A stretch of 64,000 bases of DNA from Phycisphaerales bacterium (GTDB lineage Bacteria > Planctomycetota > Phycisphaerae > Phycisphaerales > UBA1924). Below the pieces are notes generated by a model. The model had not been told where the DNA came from and searched no databases. It saw nothing but the letters and a program-made list of their open reading frames with translations. The stretch covers positions 1,248,001 to 1,312,000 of the forward strand of contig JAVJNT010000002.1 in the NCBI GenBank assembly GCA_040217175.1, read 5' to 3'. A program made the translations under genes and the position numbers. This document shows, one piece after another, positions 35,623 to 44,093 of this stretch; the first letter of the stretch is position 1, and each line of letters starts with the position of its first letter.

Positions 35623-35660
35623 GCAACGCCCCCGCCGCCTCACACGCGCGGGGGCGTTGC
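35623..35660 (+). terminator. Hairpin terminator between the dockerin gene and the convergent histidine kinase gene
   Basis: GCAACGCCCCCGC (35623-35635) pairs perfectly with 35648-35660, a 13-bp GC-rich stem with a 12-nt loop, 26 bp after the dockerin stop. No T run follows. The right arm lies in the last codons of the opposite-strand histidine kinase gene, so the stem may serve both genes. Confidence 0.6.
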
Positions 35661-37508
35661 CATTGCGCCGTCGCCGTTGTTCGCCAGCCGGGCATGGCGG
35701 ACGAGCCGCTTGCTGACCTCGATGAGCCGATCCCGCTGGACGGGCTTGCTCAGGAAGTCGTCGCAGCCGCCGTCGAGGCATCGCTGCCGGTCGTTCATCA
35801 TCGCGTTGGCGGTGACGGCCAAGATGGGCGTGCGGTGGCCGCGCGATCGCAGTTCGCTCGTTGCCTCGTAGCCATCCATGCCCGGCATGTGCATGTCCAT
35901 GAGTACCAGGCCGAACGGATCACCCGACTCGATGGCGCGTTCGAAGACCTCGAGTGCCTCGGCACCGTCCTCGGCCGTGGCCGTCCTGGAACCCGCCGAC
36001 TCGACGAGGTGGACCAGCAGCCGCCTATTGTCGGCTCCATCGTCGACGACCAGCGTCCGCACGCTCGAAAGCTCGCAGTCTCGATCGTCGCCAGCGTCGG
36101 TGTCGCTCGAATCAGAGACCAACAAGGGCTCGCGCTGACGCTGCTCGGCCGCATCGTCCGAGAGCAACTCGCCGTACTCAGCTCCCGTGGCGACCGAGGC
36201 GGTGAAGGTGCTGCCTCGGCCCTGTTCGGACTCGATCGAGATCGAACCGCCCAGGAGTGTGGCCAGGCCAGACGAGATGCGCAGGCCCAGCCCCGTACCG
36301 CCGAAGTTCCGCGTGGTCGATGCGTCCGCCTGGGTGAAGGCTTCGAACTTCTGGATGAGCTCGACCTGGTCGGGCGACATCCCCACCCCGGTATCGCGCA
36401 CGATCCATCGAAGCTGCTCGTTGTCCGCGTCGTGGGCCAGGTGCAGGCTCACGCTGCCCTGCTTCGTAAACTTGACGGCATTCGAGACGAGGTTGATCAA
36501 GATCTGCCGGAGCCGCGTCGGATCGCTGACGATCGAGGCAGGAACGGGCGTGTCGATGCTGAGCCGAAGCTCGAGGTTCTTGCCCTGGGCCTTGGGCGTC
36601 ATGAGGTCGATCACGTCACGGGCCAGGCGCAACGGGTTCATGGCCATGCGTTCGATGTCCATCCGGCCTTCCTCGACCTTCGAGACGTCGAGGATATCGT
36701 CGACGATGGTGAGCAATTGGGTCGCATTGTGCGTCATCGTCTCGAGCGCCGTGTCGATGTCGATCTTGAGGCCGTCGCGACGCGCGTCGCGGAGCAACTC
36801 GGCGTAGCCCACGATGGCCGTCATCGGCGTGCGAATCTCGTGGCTCATCGACGCGAGGAATCGGCTCTTAGCTTCGTTGGCGCCTTGGGCTCGCTGCTGC
36901 GCGTGCTCGAGTTCGGCCGTTCGTTCTTCAACGAGGCGTTCGAGCGTGGCGTTGCGATCACGGAGCTCTTCGCCCAATCGACGCTCGATGGCCTTCGCTG
37001 CGAGCGAACTCTTGAAGTCCTTGAGATCTCCCAGCACGAACTTCCAGGACCATGCATTGAGCAACACCAACGCGGCCGCAAGGAGTCGATACGCCGGCCA
37101 CGCGAACGCCAGAATGCTGAACACGTATCCGCAGACCGCGCACCAGAAGAAGATGTTCGCGAGCTCGAACATCTTGTGATTGCGATCGCGTGGATCCTGC
37201 GCCCGGTGCGTACGCATCCAGAACCAGTAGATGCGGGCATACGCGGAGATGATGCCAGAGGTGAGGACGATGAGGGCGATGATCCAGGGCCAGTCGGGCC
37301 GACCGGCCTCATCGACCATGCAATGCGTGCGTGGCATGTACTGGCCGAAGTTCGTGAAGAACGACGCGAAGCCGCCCGCGTCGACGCCGGCTGCCTGCAA
37401 TGGAATTTCGGGGTCGCTCCCGCAGAATGGCTGGCCTTCGACCGGTCCGGAGCCGGGGCCGGGCATGCTCATGTCGAGACCATCGCTCCGAACCACTTGC
37501 GCTGCCAT
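35640..37508 (-). CDS. Hybrid sensor histidine kinase/response regulator
   Basis: About 622 aa from ATG 37508; the frame also has ATG at 37580 and 37472, none with a strong ribosome-binding site. A short N-terminal segment and three or four hydrophobic helices (residues about 65-160) form the membrane sensor. A coiled stretch (RDRNATLERLVEERTAELEH) leads to the HisKA domain (SRFLASMSHEIRTPMTAIVG, phospho-His), the HATPase domain (ILINLVSNAVKFT, DTGVGMS, GTGLGL) and a receiver domain (TLVVDDGADNRRL, LVLMDMHMPGMDGYEA with the phospho-Asp, FLSKPVQRD). No separate output domain or adjacent regulator is present, so the phosphate must be passed to a distant partner. Confidence 0.88.
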   Translation of the reverse strand: MAAQVVRSDGLDMSMPGPGSGPVEGQPFCGSDPEIPLQAAGVDAGGFASFFTNFGQYMPRTHCMVDEAGRPDWPWIIALIVLTSGIISAYARIYWFWMRTHRAQDPRDRNHKMFELANIFFWCAVCGYVFSILAFAWPAYRLLAAALVLLNAWSWKFVLGDLKDFKSSLAAKAIERRLGEELRDRNATLERLVEERTAELEHAQQRAQGANEAKSRFLASMSHEIRTPMTAIVGYAELLRDARRDGLKIDIDTALETMTHNATQLLTIVDDILDVSKVEEGRMDIERMAMNPLRLARDVIDLMTPKAQGKNLELRLSIDTPVPASIVSDPTRLRQILINLVSNAVKFTKQGSVSLHLAHDADNEQLRWIVRDTGVGMSPDQVELIQKFEAFTQADASTTRNFGGTGLGLRISSGLATLLGGSISIESEQGRGSTFTASVATGAEYGELLSDDAAEQRQREPLLVSDSSDTDAGDDRDCELSSVRTLVVDDGADNRRLLVHLVESAGSRTATAEDGAEALEVFERAIESGDPFGLVLMDMHMPGMDGYEATSELRSRGHRTPILAVTANAMMNDRQRCLDGGCDDFLSKPVQRDRLIEVSKRLVRHARLANNGDGAMATPPRV

Positions 37509-37627
37509 GCAACCCGTGGATCGACGCGTGTGAGCTTGGTGATGAGTACGGAGGTGTACGGACTTACCGTAACCCCTCATTAAGGTATTCTAAGTTCAGG
37601 TGCGTTTTTCGGCCTCCGAACAGGCTT

Positions 37628-38371
37628 TTATCCGCGGAAGGCCGCGGCAAGTTTTTCTCGAGCTTCTGGAGTTGCAAGGACGGACGCACTGAGATCGGCG
37701 CCCTCGGCCGCCAACGCCGCATCGCCCGAGCCATCGAGTTGTGTCAGGAGCCGCTTGGTTGCCGCGATCGCGTGCTTGCCGCCCTTGGCGAGCCGATCGG
37801 TCGCCGCGGCGCAGAGATCGTCGAGCGCGTGGCGATCAGCAGCCAGGTCGTCGACGATGCCCGCCTCGTGCGCGGCGGTACCGTCCATCAGCCCGCCCCG
37901 CAAGAGGATCGCCCGGGCGCGCCCGGCGCCGATCTTGCGAACCAGCACCGGCGCGACGACCGCCGGACACACGCCCAGGTCGACCTCGGGGAAGCCCAGC
38001 TTCGCATCGGCGTGGCTCAAGACGACGTCGCACGCGCAGGCGAGCCCGCAGCCTCCGCCGATGGCGGCGCCATTGACCTTGGCCAGCACCACCATTGGCA
38101 GCGTGCGCAAGCGCGTGGTGAGCCGGGCGATGCCGTGCAGCAGCTTCGGCGGCGCGCTCTCGTCGCCCAGCACGCTCTTGAGATCCATGCCCGCGCAAAA
38201 GCTCTTGCCCGCGCCCGTCAGCACGAGCACGTGCGGGTCTTCGGGCAACTCGTCGAGCCGGGCATGCAGCGCCTCGAGCAGCGGCAGCGACATGGCGTTG
38301 CGCGCCTCGGGCCGGTTCATGGTCAGCGTCGCGATGGGGCCATCAGTCTCGAGCGTGGCGAGTTCGGTCAT
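37628..38371 (-). CDS. Enoyl-CoA hydratase-family protein, probably methylglutaconyl-CoA hydratase (LiuC-like)
   Basis: A 247-aa crotonase-fold enzyme. The oxyanion-hole segments are NRPEARNAMSLPLLEAL, SFCAGMDLKSV and NGAAIGGGCGLACACDVVLS. The first usual catalytic Glu (GGGxEL) is Gly here, while the second Glu is kept in GFPEVDLGVCPAVVAPVLV. That pattern, including the PAVxxPFVV-like segment, is what I know from LiuC and AtuE hydratases of leucine and isoprenoid breakdown. It is the last gene of the minus-strand trio begun by HMG-CoA lyase, 4 bp after the second crotonase gene, which supports the role of making HMG-CoA for the lyase. Confidence 0.75.
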   Translation of the reverse strand: MTELATLETDGPIATLTMNRPEARNAMSLPLLEALHARLDELPEDPHVLVLTGAGKSFCAGMDLKSVLGDESAPPKLLHGIARLTTRLRTLPMVVLAKVNGAAIGGGCGLACACDVVLSHADAKLGFPEVDLGVCPAVVAPVLVRKIGAGRARAILLRGGLMDGTAAHEAGIVDDLAADRHALDDLCAAATDRLAKGGKHAIAATKRLLTQLDGSGDAALAAEGADLSASVLATPEAREKLAAAFRG

Positions 38372-38375
38372 GGTC

Positions 38376-39089
38376 TCACTTCTTCTGGAGGGCGGCGGCA
38401 AGGAGATCGTGCGATTCGGCGTTGCCAACGAGCGCAAGAGACGTCGCGAGGCCTTGCTCGGCGTCGGCGGATGCCAGCTCGTTGAGCCACCGCTTCGTCG
38501 CCGCGAGCGCATGGAGGGGCTTGGCGGCCAGTTGGTCGGCCTGCTCTGCCGCACGGGCGGCCGGGTCGTCGTGCAGCTCGTGCACCAGGCCCATGGCGTA
38601 GCCGCGCCGGCCATCGATCAGGCCCGGATCGAGCATCAGCCGGCGCGCCTGCCCCGGCGGCGTGGCGACGAACGGTGCGCTGACCGCCGGCGAGATGCCA
38701 AGCCGCGTCACCGGATAGCCGAGCTTGGCGTCGGGGTGGGCAATGACTACGTCGCCCCCGCCCAGCAGCGCACACCCGCCCGCGATGGCCGCGCCCTGCA
38801 CGCCGATAACGACCGGCATCGGCAACGCTCGCAGCGCCGCGATGCACCGCGAGAGGCCCGTTAAGAGGCTCGAGAGGTTCGCATCTCCCTGCGGACCCAC
38901 GCAGAGGTCGAGGTCGAAGCCCGCGCAGAACGCCTTGCCCTCGCCCAGCAGCAGCAGGGCCCCGGCATCGCCCGCGTCCCCGATGCGAGCCTCCAGCTCG
39001 TCCAGCATGTCGGGCGTCAGCGCATTGCGCCGCTCGGGCCTGGAGAGCGCGATCCGCTCGACGCTACCGATGCGTTCGCGAGCGATCAC
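38376..39089 (-). CDS. Crotonase-fold protein lacking both usual catalytic glutamates
   Basis: A 237-aa enoyl-CoA hydratase/isomerase homologue starting at GTG 39089, which overlaps the lyase stop (GTGA). The CoA-binding segments are intact: LSRPERRNALTPDMLDELEA, KAFCAGFDLDL and QGAAIAGGCALLGGGDVVIA. At the positions of the two catalytic Glu residues it has Ala (GGCAL) and Val (GYPVTRLG). It may be a hydrolase- or isomerase-like variant using other residues, or a non-catalytic partner of the LiuC-like protein encoded next to it. Confidence 0.72.
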   Translation of the reverse strand: MIARERIGSVERIALSRPERRNALTPDMLDELEARIGDAGDAGALLLLGEGKAFCAGFDLDLCVGPQGDANLSSLLTGLSRCIAALRALPMPVVIGVQGAAIAGGCALLGGGDVVIAHPDAKLGYPVTRLGISPAVSAPFVATPPGQARRLMLDPGLIDGRRGYAMGLVHELHDDPAARAAEQADQLAAKPLHALAATKRWLNELASADAEQGLATSLALVGNAESHDLLAAALQKK

Positions 39090-40027
39090 GTAGCAGCCCC
39101 GGCGCGCGCCTTGGCAACGAACTCGTCGGCGAGCCCGCGAGCCGCCCCGAGCGCGGCGTGGTCCACCCCGGTCGCGAAGCCGTCGCCCTCGATCGTCTGC
39201 ACGAGCGTGCCGGTGGCGATGTTCCCCGGCGCCCGCTTGCCGGGCGTCGAGGCGTACGGGCAGCCGCCCAGCCCGCCGACGGCGCCGTCGAAACATCGCA
39301 CGCCGGCTCGCAGCCCCGCGACCACGCAGTCGGCCGCCCTGTCGAACGTGTCGTGCAGATGGAGGTTCAGCGTGCCGGTGCCGAGGTGCCCGAGCGCCGC
39401 CATGCGCTCCGTCACGTCGTCCGGCGTCGCACGGCCGATCGTGTCGGCGATCGAGACTTCGTCGACGCCCAGGTCGCCCGCCAAGCGCTCGGCCACGCGC
39501 ACCACGGCATCGATGGCGATGACGCCCTCGAATGGGCATGCGAAGGCGCAGCTCACGTAGCCGCGGAGCTGCAGGCCGTGCTCGCGCGCCGAAGCCGCTA
39601 CCGGTGCGAATCGCTCGAACGTCTCGTCGATCGTCGCGTTGGTGTTCTTCTGGCTGAAGGTCTCGCTTGCGGCGGTAAAGAGGCAGACCTTGTCGATTGC
39701 CCTGCGGCCGGTCGCCTTGACCGCCGCCTCGTTGGCCTCGAGCAATCGCTCCATGCCCTTCGCATTGGGCACGAGCGCGCTGAAGGTCACGCTCTCGGGG
39801 AGATCGCCGGCCAGCACGTCGAGCAACTCCGCGGCGTCGCCGAGCTGGGGGATCCATCTCGGGCTGACGAAGCTGGTGAGCTCGATCTCCGGGAGGCCAG
39901 CCGCGATCAGCGCCCGAACGAGACTCGCCTTGTCGCCCGTGGGCACGCGGCCCGCCTCGTTCTGCAGGCCGTCCCTGGGGCCGACTTCGACGACGCGGAC
40001 GGTGCTGGGTGAGTGCTGCGCGGGCAT
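39086..40027 (-). CDS. mvaB: Hydroxymethylglutaryl-CoA lyase
   Basis: The lyase splits HMG-CoA into acetoacetate and acetyl-CoA, the last step of leucine degradation. The 313-aa protein from ATG 40027 shows the DRE-TIM pattern VEVGPRDGLQNEAGRVPTGD, ELTSFVSPRWIPQLGD, LFTAASETFSQKNTNATIDE, the metal ligands in LNLHLHDTFDRA and the active-site Cys loop GLGGCPYASTPGKRAPGNIA. That loop is a few residues longer than the common GGCPYAxGxxGN form. It leads an operon with two crotonase-fold genes. Confidence 0.9.
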   Translation of the reverse strand: MPAQHSPSTVRVVEVGPRDGLQNEAGRVPTGDKASLVRALIAAGLPEIELTSFVSPRWIPQLGDAAELLDVLAGDLPESVTFSALVPNAKGMERLLEANEAAVKATGRRAIDKVCLFTAASETFSQKNTNATIDETFERFAPVAASAREHGLQLRGYVSCAFACPFEGVIAIDAVVRVAERLAGDLGVDEVSIADTIGRATPDDVTERMAALGHLGTGTLNLHLHDTFDRAADCVVAGLRAGVRCFDGAVGGLGGCPYASTPGKRAPGNIATGTLVQTIEGDGFATGVDHAALGAARGLADEFVAKARAGAAT

Positions 40028-40210
40028 CGGGCCATCATAAACACCCGTACCACGCACGGGGCGTACTGGGAATCCCAGGGTCATCGAGGGAAGAAGCCCG
40101 ACGATACCCTGGTTACGAACCACCGGCGAGCCCGGCGCTCGGGCTGCAATGACGAGACGAACTGCCCGCCCTTGACGCGGCCGGCGGCCAACGCGTGGAG
40201 GACCCAACGC

Positions 40211-40933
40211 ATGCCATGCTTCTGCAAGTGCTCGAAGACGACCCAACTCGGCGGCGCCGTGATGATCATGGCGGCATCGGTCGCGCTCTCGAACGGCCTG
40301 GTCAACGCCGGGCAGGACGGCAACATGGGCGGGCAGGCGACCCAGCAGAGCTTCACGCTCGAGACCCTGCTGACCCGTGACCTGACCTACGCCACACCCG
40401 GCAACGAGCGGTACGACGCGGCGTGGGACAAGATCCAGAGCCAGATCGGCAAGCCGGCCCCCAGCTTCAACGTCGGTGAGTGGCAGCAGCTCAGCGGCGA
40501 GGCCAACGTCGGCGACATCAAGTCGATGCGCGGCGACATCGTCGTCATCGACTTCTGGGGCACGTGGTGCCCGCCGTGCCGTGCCGCCATGCCCAAGAAC
40601 AGCGAGATGGCAGAGAAGTACGCGAGCAAGGACGTCCGCTTCCTGGGCATCTGCAACACCAACGGCTCCGACTCGATGATGGAGACCGCCGAGGCCCACG
40701 ACGGTCGATTCCCCATGGCTGCCGATCTGAACGACCAGACCAAGGACGCGTACGGCGTGCAATGGTGGCCCTACTACGTCGTGGTCGATCGCGAAGGCAT
40801 CATCCGCGCTGCCGGCCTGCGGAGCGACAAGATCTCGACCGTCGTTGACCGCCTCCTGGCCATCCAGCCGCCCAAGGACAAGGACGAGACCGAGACCGAG
40901 ACCGAGACGACCCCGCGTCGCCGCAACCGCTGA
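40211..40933 (+). CDS. Secreted thioredoxin-like (TlpA/ResA-type) protein
   Basis: A 240-aa protein from ATG 40211. The N-terminus has three Cys and a hydrophobic run (GGAVMIMAASVALSNGL) consistent with a signal peptide or anchor. The thioredoxin fold starts near residue 80 (IGKPAPSFNVGEWQ), with the redox site in VVIDFWGTWCPPCRAAMP, DVRFLGICNTNGS and the cis-Pro region WWPYYVVVDREGIIRAAG. The tail is an acidic then basic low-complexity stretch (ETETETETTPRRRNR). It probably reduces or isomerises disulphides outside the cytoplasm; the Cys-bracketed dockerin proteins are possible clients (inference). Confidence 0.85.
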   Translation: MPCFCKCSKTTQLGGAVMIMAASVALSNGLVNAGQDGNMGGQATQQSFTLETLLTRDLTYATPGNERYDAAWDKIQSQIGKPAPSFNVGEWQQLSGEANVGDIKSMRGDIVVIDFWGTWCPPCRAAMPKNSEMAEKYASKDVRFLGICNTNGSDSMMETAEAHDGRFPMAADLNDQTKDAYGVQWWPYYVVVDREGIIRAAGLRSDKISTVVDRLLAIQPPKDKDETETETETTPRRRNR

Positions 40934-40960
40934 TCGCCTCGGTCCAACGCAGCACCCACC

Positions 40961-40983
40961 AACGCCCGCTCGCCGCGGGCGTT
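40961..40983 (+). terminator. Hairpin terminator after the thioredoxin-like gene
   Basis: AACGCCCGC-TCGCC-GCGGGCGTT is a perfect 9-bp hairpin 27 bp after the stop and 3 bp before the convergent gene's stop. On the plus strand it is followed by GTTC, on the minus strand by GGTGGG, so it is only weakly U-rich. Confidence 0.6.
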
Positions 40984-40985
40984 GT

Positions 40986-42023
40986 TCATGCGCTCGCGGC
41001 GGGCGACCCGATCACGTCCAGCATCGCTCGCGCGATCTCGATGGGCACGGGCGTGTGCAGCGCGTGCAGGCCCGAGACCGGCTCGCCCGCGGGAAGGCGG
41101 GGGTGCAGCCCGTCGATGCGTTTCCGATCGGCCACGACGGCCACGCCCATGGACAGTGCGTAGGCCACCAGCCCCGGGCTCGCGTGCTCGTGGCTTGCCG
41201 GGCCATACGCCGCCAGCGCGAGGCGCACCCGGGCGAGACGCTGGGGCAGCCCATCGCTGTCGAGCACGATGCGGGTCTGGCCGGCCTCGGGTAGGCGGGC
41301 GACGCGCCGCGCCGCGGCGCAGCCCGTCGGCAAGACGAGATCTATCGATCCCGACGCTGCGGCGGCGAGCGCGACGCTGCGCCACGCAAGCGTCGCCGAA
41401 CCCGAGGCCGCCGGGTCGGCCAGCAGCGCGACGCGGACGATGCCGTCGTCCGAGGCTGCGCCGGCGTCCGCCATCGGCAGCCGCGCGGGCGAGATGGCCG
41501 CACGCATCACGCGATCGGCCAGCGGCGTCAACTCGCCCTCGTCGCCGTGCGGGCTGCGGACGAGTTCGGGATTCGTCGCTTCGGCGTCCGGTCGGTGCGG
41601 GTCGGCCTCGAGCAACGGTGCGAGATCGCCGCGTCCCGGTCCGAAGCCGGTCAGCCGCGCGACACGCGCCGCAAACGTGCTCCATGCAACGCAGGCATCG
41701 AACCGCACGCCGCACCGACGAACGACCTTCCGCAAGACGTTGGCCGTCGAGTGCGGCGTGCCGAAGGGAACGGGCACGCGGGCCACGGGTCCGGCTCCCA
41801 ACGCTGCGACGCGCCGCTGCACGGCAGGAGGTCCGAGCGCGACGACGGCGTGGACATCGGCCGGGGCGTGCGAGTCTTCGGCGTCGAGCATCGCGGCACA
41901 TGCGAGCGCGCTCAGGTCGCCGCCACGCTCGAGCTGGTCCAGCCGCGGCCCGCCCTCGGGCGGCGGCATGCCGGGGTGGTCTGCTTCGACGAGGTGCAGC
42001 AGCCTGTAGGGGGTTCGGGCCAT
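40986..42023 (-). CDS. Protein of unknown function, glycosyltransferase-like features
   Basis: About 345 aa from ATG 42023, leaving 19 bp to the lipoprotein gene upstream; an ATG at 42077 would overlap that gene. It has no signal peptide. The N-terminal third (VHAVVALGPPAVQRRVAALG, ACVAWSTFAARVARLTG) and C-terminal third (SIDLVLPTGCAAARRVARLP, HASPGLVAYALSMGVAVVAD) look like two Rossmann lobes of a GT-B enzyme, with the late segment resembling the donor-site region. I cannot assign a family with confidence. Confidence 0.5.
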   Translation of the reverse strand: MARTPYRLLHLVEADHPGMPPPEGGPRLDQLERGGDLSALACAAMLDAEDSHAPADVHAVVALGPPAVQRRVAALGAGPVARVPVPFGTPHSTANVLRKVVRRCGVRFDACVAWSTFAARVARLTGFGPGRGDLAPLLEADPHRPDAEATNPELVRSPHGDEGELTPLADRVMRAAISPARLPMADAGAASDDGIVRVALLADPAASGSATLAWRSVALAAAASGSIDLVLPTGCAAARRVARLPEAGQTRIVLDSDGLPQRLARVRLALAAYGPASHEHASPGLVAYALSMGVAVVADRKRIDGLHPRLPAGEPVSGLHALHTPVPIEIARAMLDVIGSPAASA

Positions 42024-42042
42024 CGGGTGATCGTTGGCCGCC

Positions 42043-42687
42043 TCAGCTCCCGGCGCGGGCGCTGAAGGTCTTTTCAACCGAGTAGAACAGCTCGGCCATC
42101 GCCCGGCCCGTGTACTCGGCGAGCTCTTCCATGGCCGTCCGCTGCTCGGGGCCGCTGGCGGGCACGAAGTCAGAACGCACCCGCATGGTCACGTCCAGCC
42201 TGTAGCCCTGGGGCGGTTCGTCGGGCCAGGCCTTCTCATTGGCCGAGACATCGATCACCTTCACCCGAAGCCGGGCGTTGGGGCGGTACTCGCCCGTGGG
42301 CGCCGCCAGGCTGAAGCCCTCGACGCGGGCCCACACGATCTGCTCGGCTCCGATGGCCCGGCCGATCTCGGCCAGGCTCATGCGTTCCTGGGCGCTATCG
42401 CGCTGCAGCACGGCCATGGTGTCACGCGCATCGATCACTTCCCTGATCTTCGCCCCCGACGCCAGGCGCTCCTGCACCGACGACAGCATGACGCGCCGGA
42501 AGCCCATCGACGGCACCACGCTATCGGGGTCGTCGATCACCACGGCCACGCTGCGCTGGCGATCGAGGCGGTACTCGGCCGGCACCTTGGGCGGGCCATG
42601 GACGAGCACGGCGATGGGCGCGACGATGTTGCAGCCGGCACTCAACAGCACCAGCACGAGCAGCGTGAACAGCGGGAGGGCGCGCAT
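42043..42687 (-). CDS. Lipoprotein of unknown function (paralogue of 42692-43366)
   Basis: A 214-aa lipoprotein: signal residues 1-18 end in the lipobox LSAGC, followed by NIVAPIAVLVHGPPKVPAEY. The mature part has alternating strands and helices (RSVAVVIDDPDSVVPSMGFR, SLAEIGRAIGAEQIVWARVE, RPNARLRVKVIDVSANEKAW), a pattern like CsgG/TolB-N-type outer-membrane-associated lipoproteins. Its start lies 5 bp after the stop of the related lipoprotein gene, so the two are one operon and likely one complex. Confidence 0.65.
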   Translation of the reverse strand: MRALPLFTLLVLVLLSAGCNIVAPIAVLVHGPPKVPAEYRLDRQRSVAVVIDDPDSVVPSMGFRRVMLSSVQERLASGAKIREVIDARDTMAVLQRDSAQERMSLAEIGRAIGAEQIVWARVEGFSLAAPTGEYRPNARLRVKVIDVSANEKAWPDEPPQGYRLDVTMRVRSDFVPASGPEQRTAMEELAEYTGRAMAELFYSVEKTFSARAGS

Positions 42688-42691
42688 CGGG

Positions 42692-43366
42692 CTAGTACTC
42701 CTGGTACTCGGGGTAGCGTTCCTTGTGGTCGTAGAAGAACCACGAAGCACGATTCGCGAAGCGCCGCAGCAGCTCGAGCGCCACCGCATCGGCCGAGAGA
42801 TCGTCGATGGTCGTGTTGGGGCGGTCCGGATAGGTCACGTTGACGTATTGCTCGAGGCGGACGTCGTCCTCGAGGTAGCTGTCGGCCTCGATGACGATGA
42901 GGTTGCCCGCGGCCTGGCCGCTCCACACGTACTGGTTGCCCGGCTCCGACAGGCGGAACTCGTCGAGCTGCACGATGACCAGGCGCTCCACCTCGAACCG
43001 CGCGGCGATCTCGTCGAACGTGCGGTCGAGCAATCCCGGCTCGTCGTACAGCACGCGCTGGACCTCGGTGGCCGGTACGACGCTCTCGACGCCGGCGTTG
43101 GCCTCCAATCGGGCGATGATCTCCGTGAGGATCGCGCCCACGATCTGCGGCGAGGTCATGTAGATCTCGCGCGACGCGTCGATCACGACCGCGACCCGTT
43201 GGCCCTCGAGCCCGTCGTACACGCCCTCGACCGTGATGGTGCCCGTGCGGCGTCGCTCGGCCTCGATGGCGCCGAAGAAGCCCACGATGTTGCATCCCGC
43301 CGCGGCCATGCAGGCCAGCAGGAGCGATACGACGGCCGAGCATCGGATGGAACGGGATCCGGTCAT
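42692..43366 (-). CDS. Lipoprotein of unknown function (paralogue of 42043-42687)
   Basis: A 224-aa lipoprotein with the lipobox AAAGC at Cys25 followed by NIVGFFGAIEAERR. The domain mirrors its neighbour: QRVAVVIDASREIYMTSPQI, TEIIARLEANAGVESVVPA, DEIAARFEVERLVIVQLDEF and AAGNLIVIEADSYLEDDVRL. It ends in an aromatic, charged tail. Both proteins share VAVVID and a middle (E/Q)xxVxxxxxEF segment, so they arose by duplication. Confidence 0.65.
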   Translation of the reverse strand: MTGSRSIRCSAVVSLLLACMAAAGCNIVGFFGAIEAERRRTGTITVEGVYDGLEGQRVAVVIDASREIYMTSPQIVGAILTEIIARLEANAGVESVVPATEVQRVLYDEPGLLDRTFDEIAARFEVERLVIVQLDEFRLSEPGNQYVWSGQAAGNLIVIEADSYLEDDVRLEQYVNVTYPDRPNTTIDDLSADAVALELLRRFANRASWFFYDHKERYPEYQEY

Positions 43367-43425
43367 GCGACCTCCGGACGAGGAAACAGGAAGGAGAGAG
43401 CGAGGCGGCGGCCCGGAATCAGGCG

Positions 43426-43926
43426 TCAGCCGCTCTCGAAGACGACCATCTTGTACGCCCATGCGGCCAGCAGGATGCCTCCGACGAGCCACCACGTGCG
43501 GCCGCGGAAGATCTTGGCGCTCTGCCGCACCGTCTCGGCCCCGGTGATGGCTCCGTGCAGCCCGCACCAGAACGCCAAGGCCGCGAGGACGGAGAACACC
43601 GCGCCCGCCGGCTGCACCAGGAACGACCCGATCAGGTCGCCGTGGGCCGCGTGCGTCACGGCGGTGGTCATGCCGCAGGTCGGGCACGGCGCGTCGAACG
43701 CCACCACCCACGAGCAACTGGGCAGCCCCAGCCGGGTGTGCGTGCCGTGGCCCTCGGCGGCTGGGGTGAGGGTCGCGCCCACGGCCAAGGGTGCGGCGGC
43801 AACGCCCGCCACGATCGCACCGAGCAGCCGCGGCCCCAGCGTCCTGGGTTCCTGCGGCGGCGGCGGGCTCGTCGGCGGCTCGTCTGGCCCGCTCCGCAGG
43901 GGAAACTGGTCGGCATCGCTCGGCAT
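43426..43926 (-). CDS. DUF2752-domain membrane protein
   Basis: About 166 aa from ATG 43926 (a GTG-free frame continues upstream without signals). A Pro-rich start is followed by a membrane helix (LLGAIVAGVAAAPLAVGATL), the DUF2752 signature FDAPCPTCGMTTAVTHAAHGD with a CxxC-type pair, and two more helices near the C-terminus. DUF2752 proteins are small membrane proteins of unknown role common in Bacteroidota and Planctomycetota. It is 60 bp upstream of the lipoprotein pair on the same strand. Confidence 0.8.
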   Translation of the reverse strand: MPSDADQFPLRSGPDEPPTSPPPPQEPRTLGPRLLGAIVAGVAAAPLAVGATLTPAAEGHGTHTRLGLPSCSWVVAFDAPCPTCGMTTAVTHAAHGDLIGSFLVQPAGAVFSVLAALAFWCGLHGAITGAETVRQSAKIFRGRTWWLVGGILLAAWAYKMVVFESG

Positions 43927-44093
43927 CAGCCAATCGTAAACGCGTCGGCGATGGCGAGCCCGAGCCTCCCTCCGAAGCCCTCTTCGCTCAAGAACCGGGT
44001 TTCCACCTATAAGGGCGCGATCCGCCGCAGACTTTTCAGATATTTTTGAAACCAATAGTGGACTGCGCCGCCTGATTCTGCGATACTGATGGC

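Noticed and set aside
43927-44093. GGTTTC/GAAACC and CCACCTAT/AATAGTGG elements between the DUF2752 and GbsR-like genes.
   Set aside because: Arms are short or imperfect; I could not define a convincing operator.
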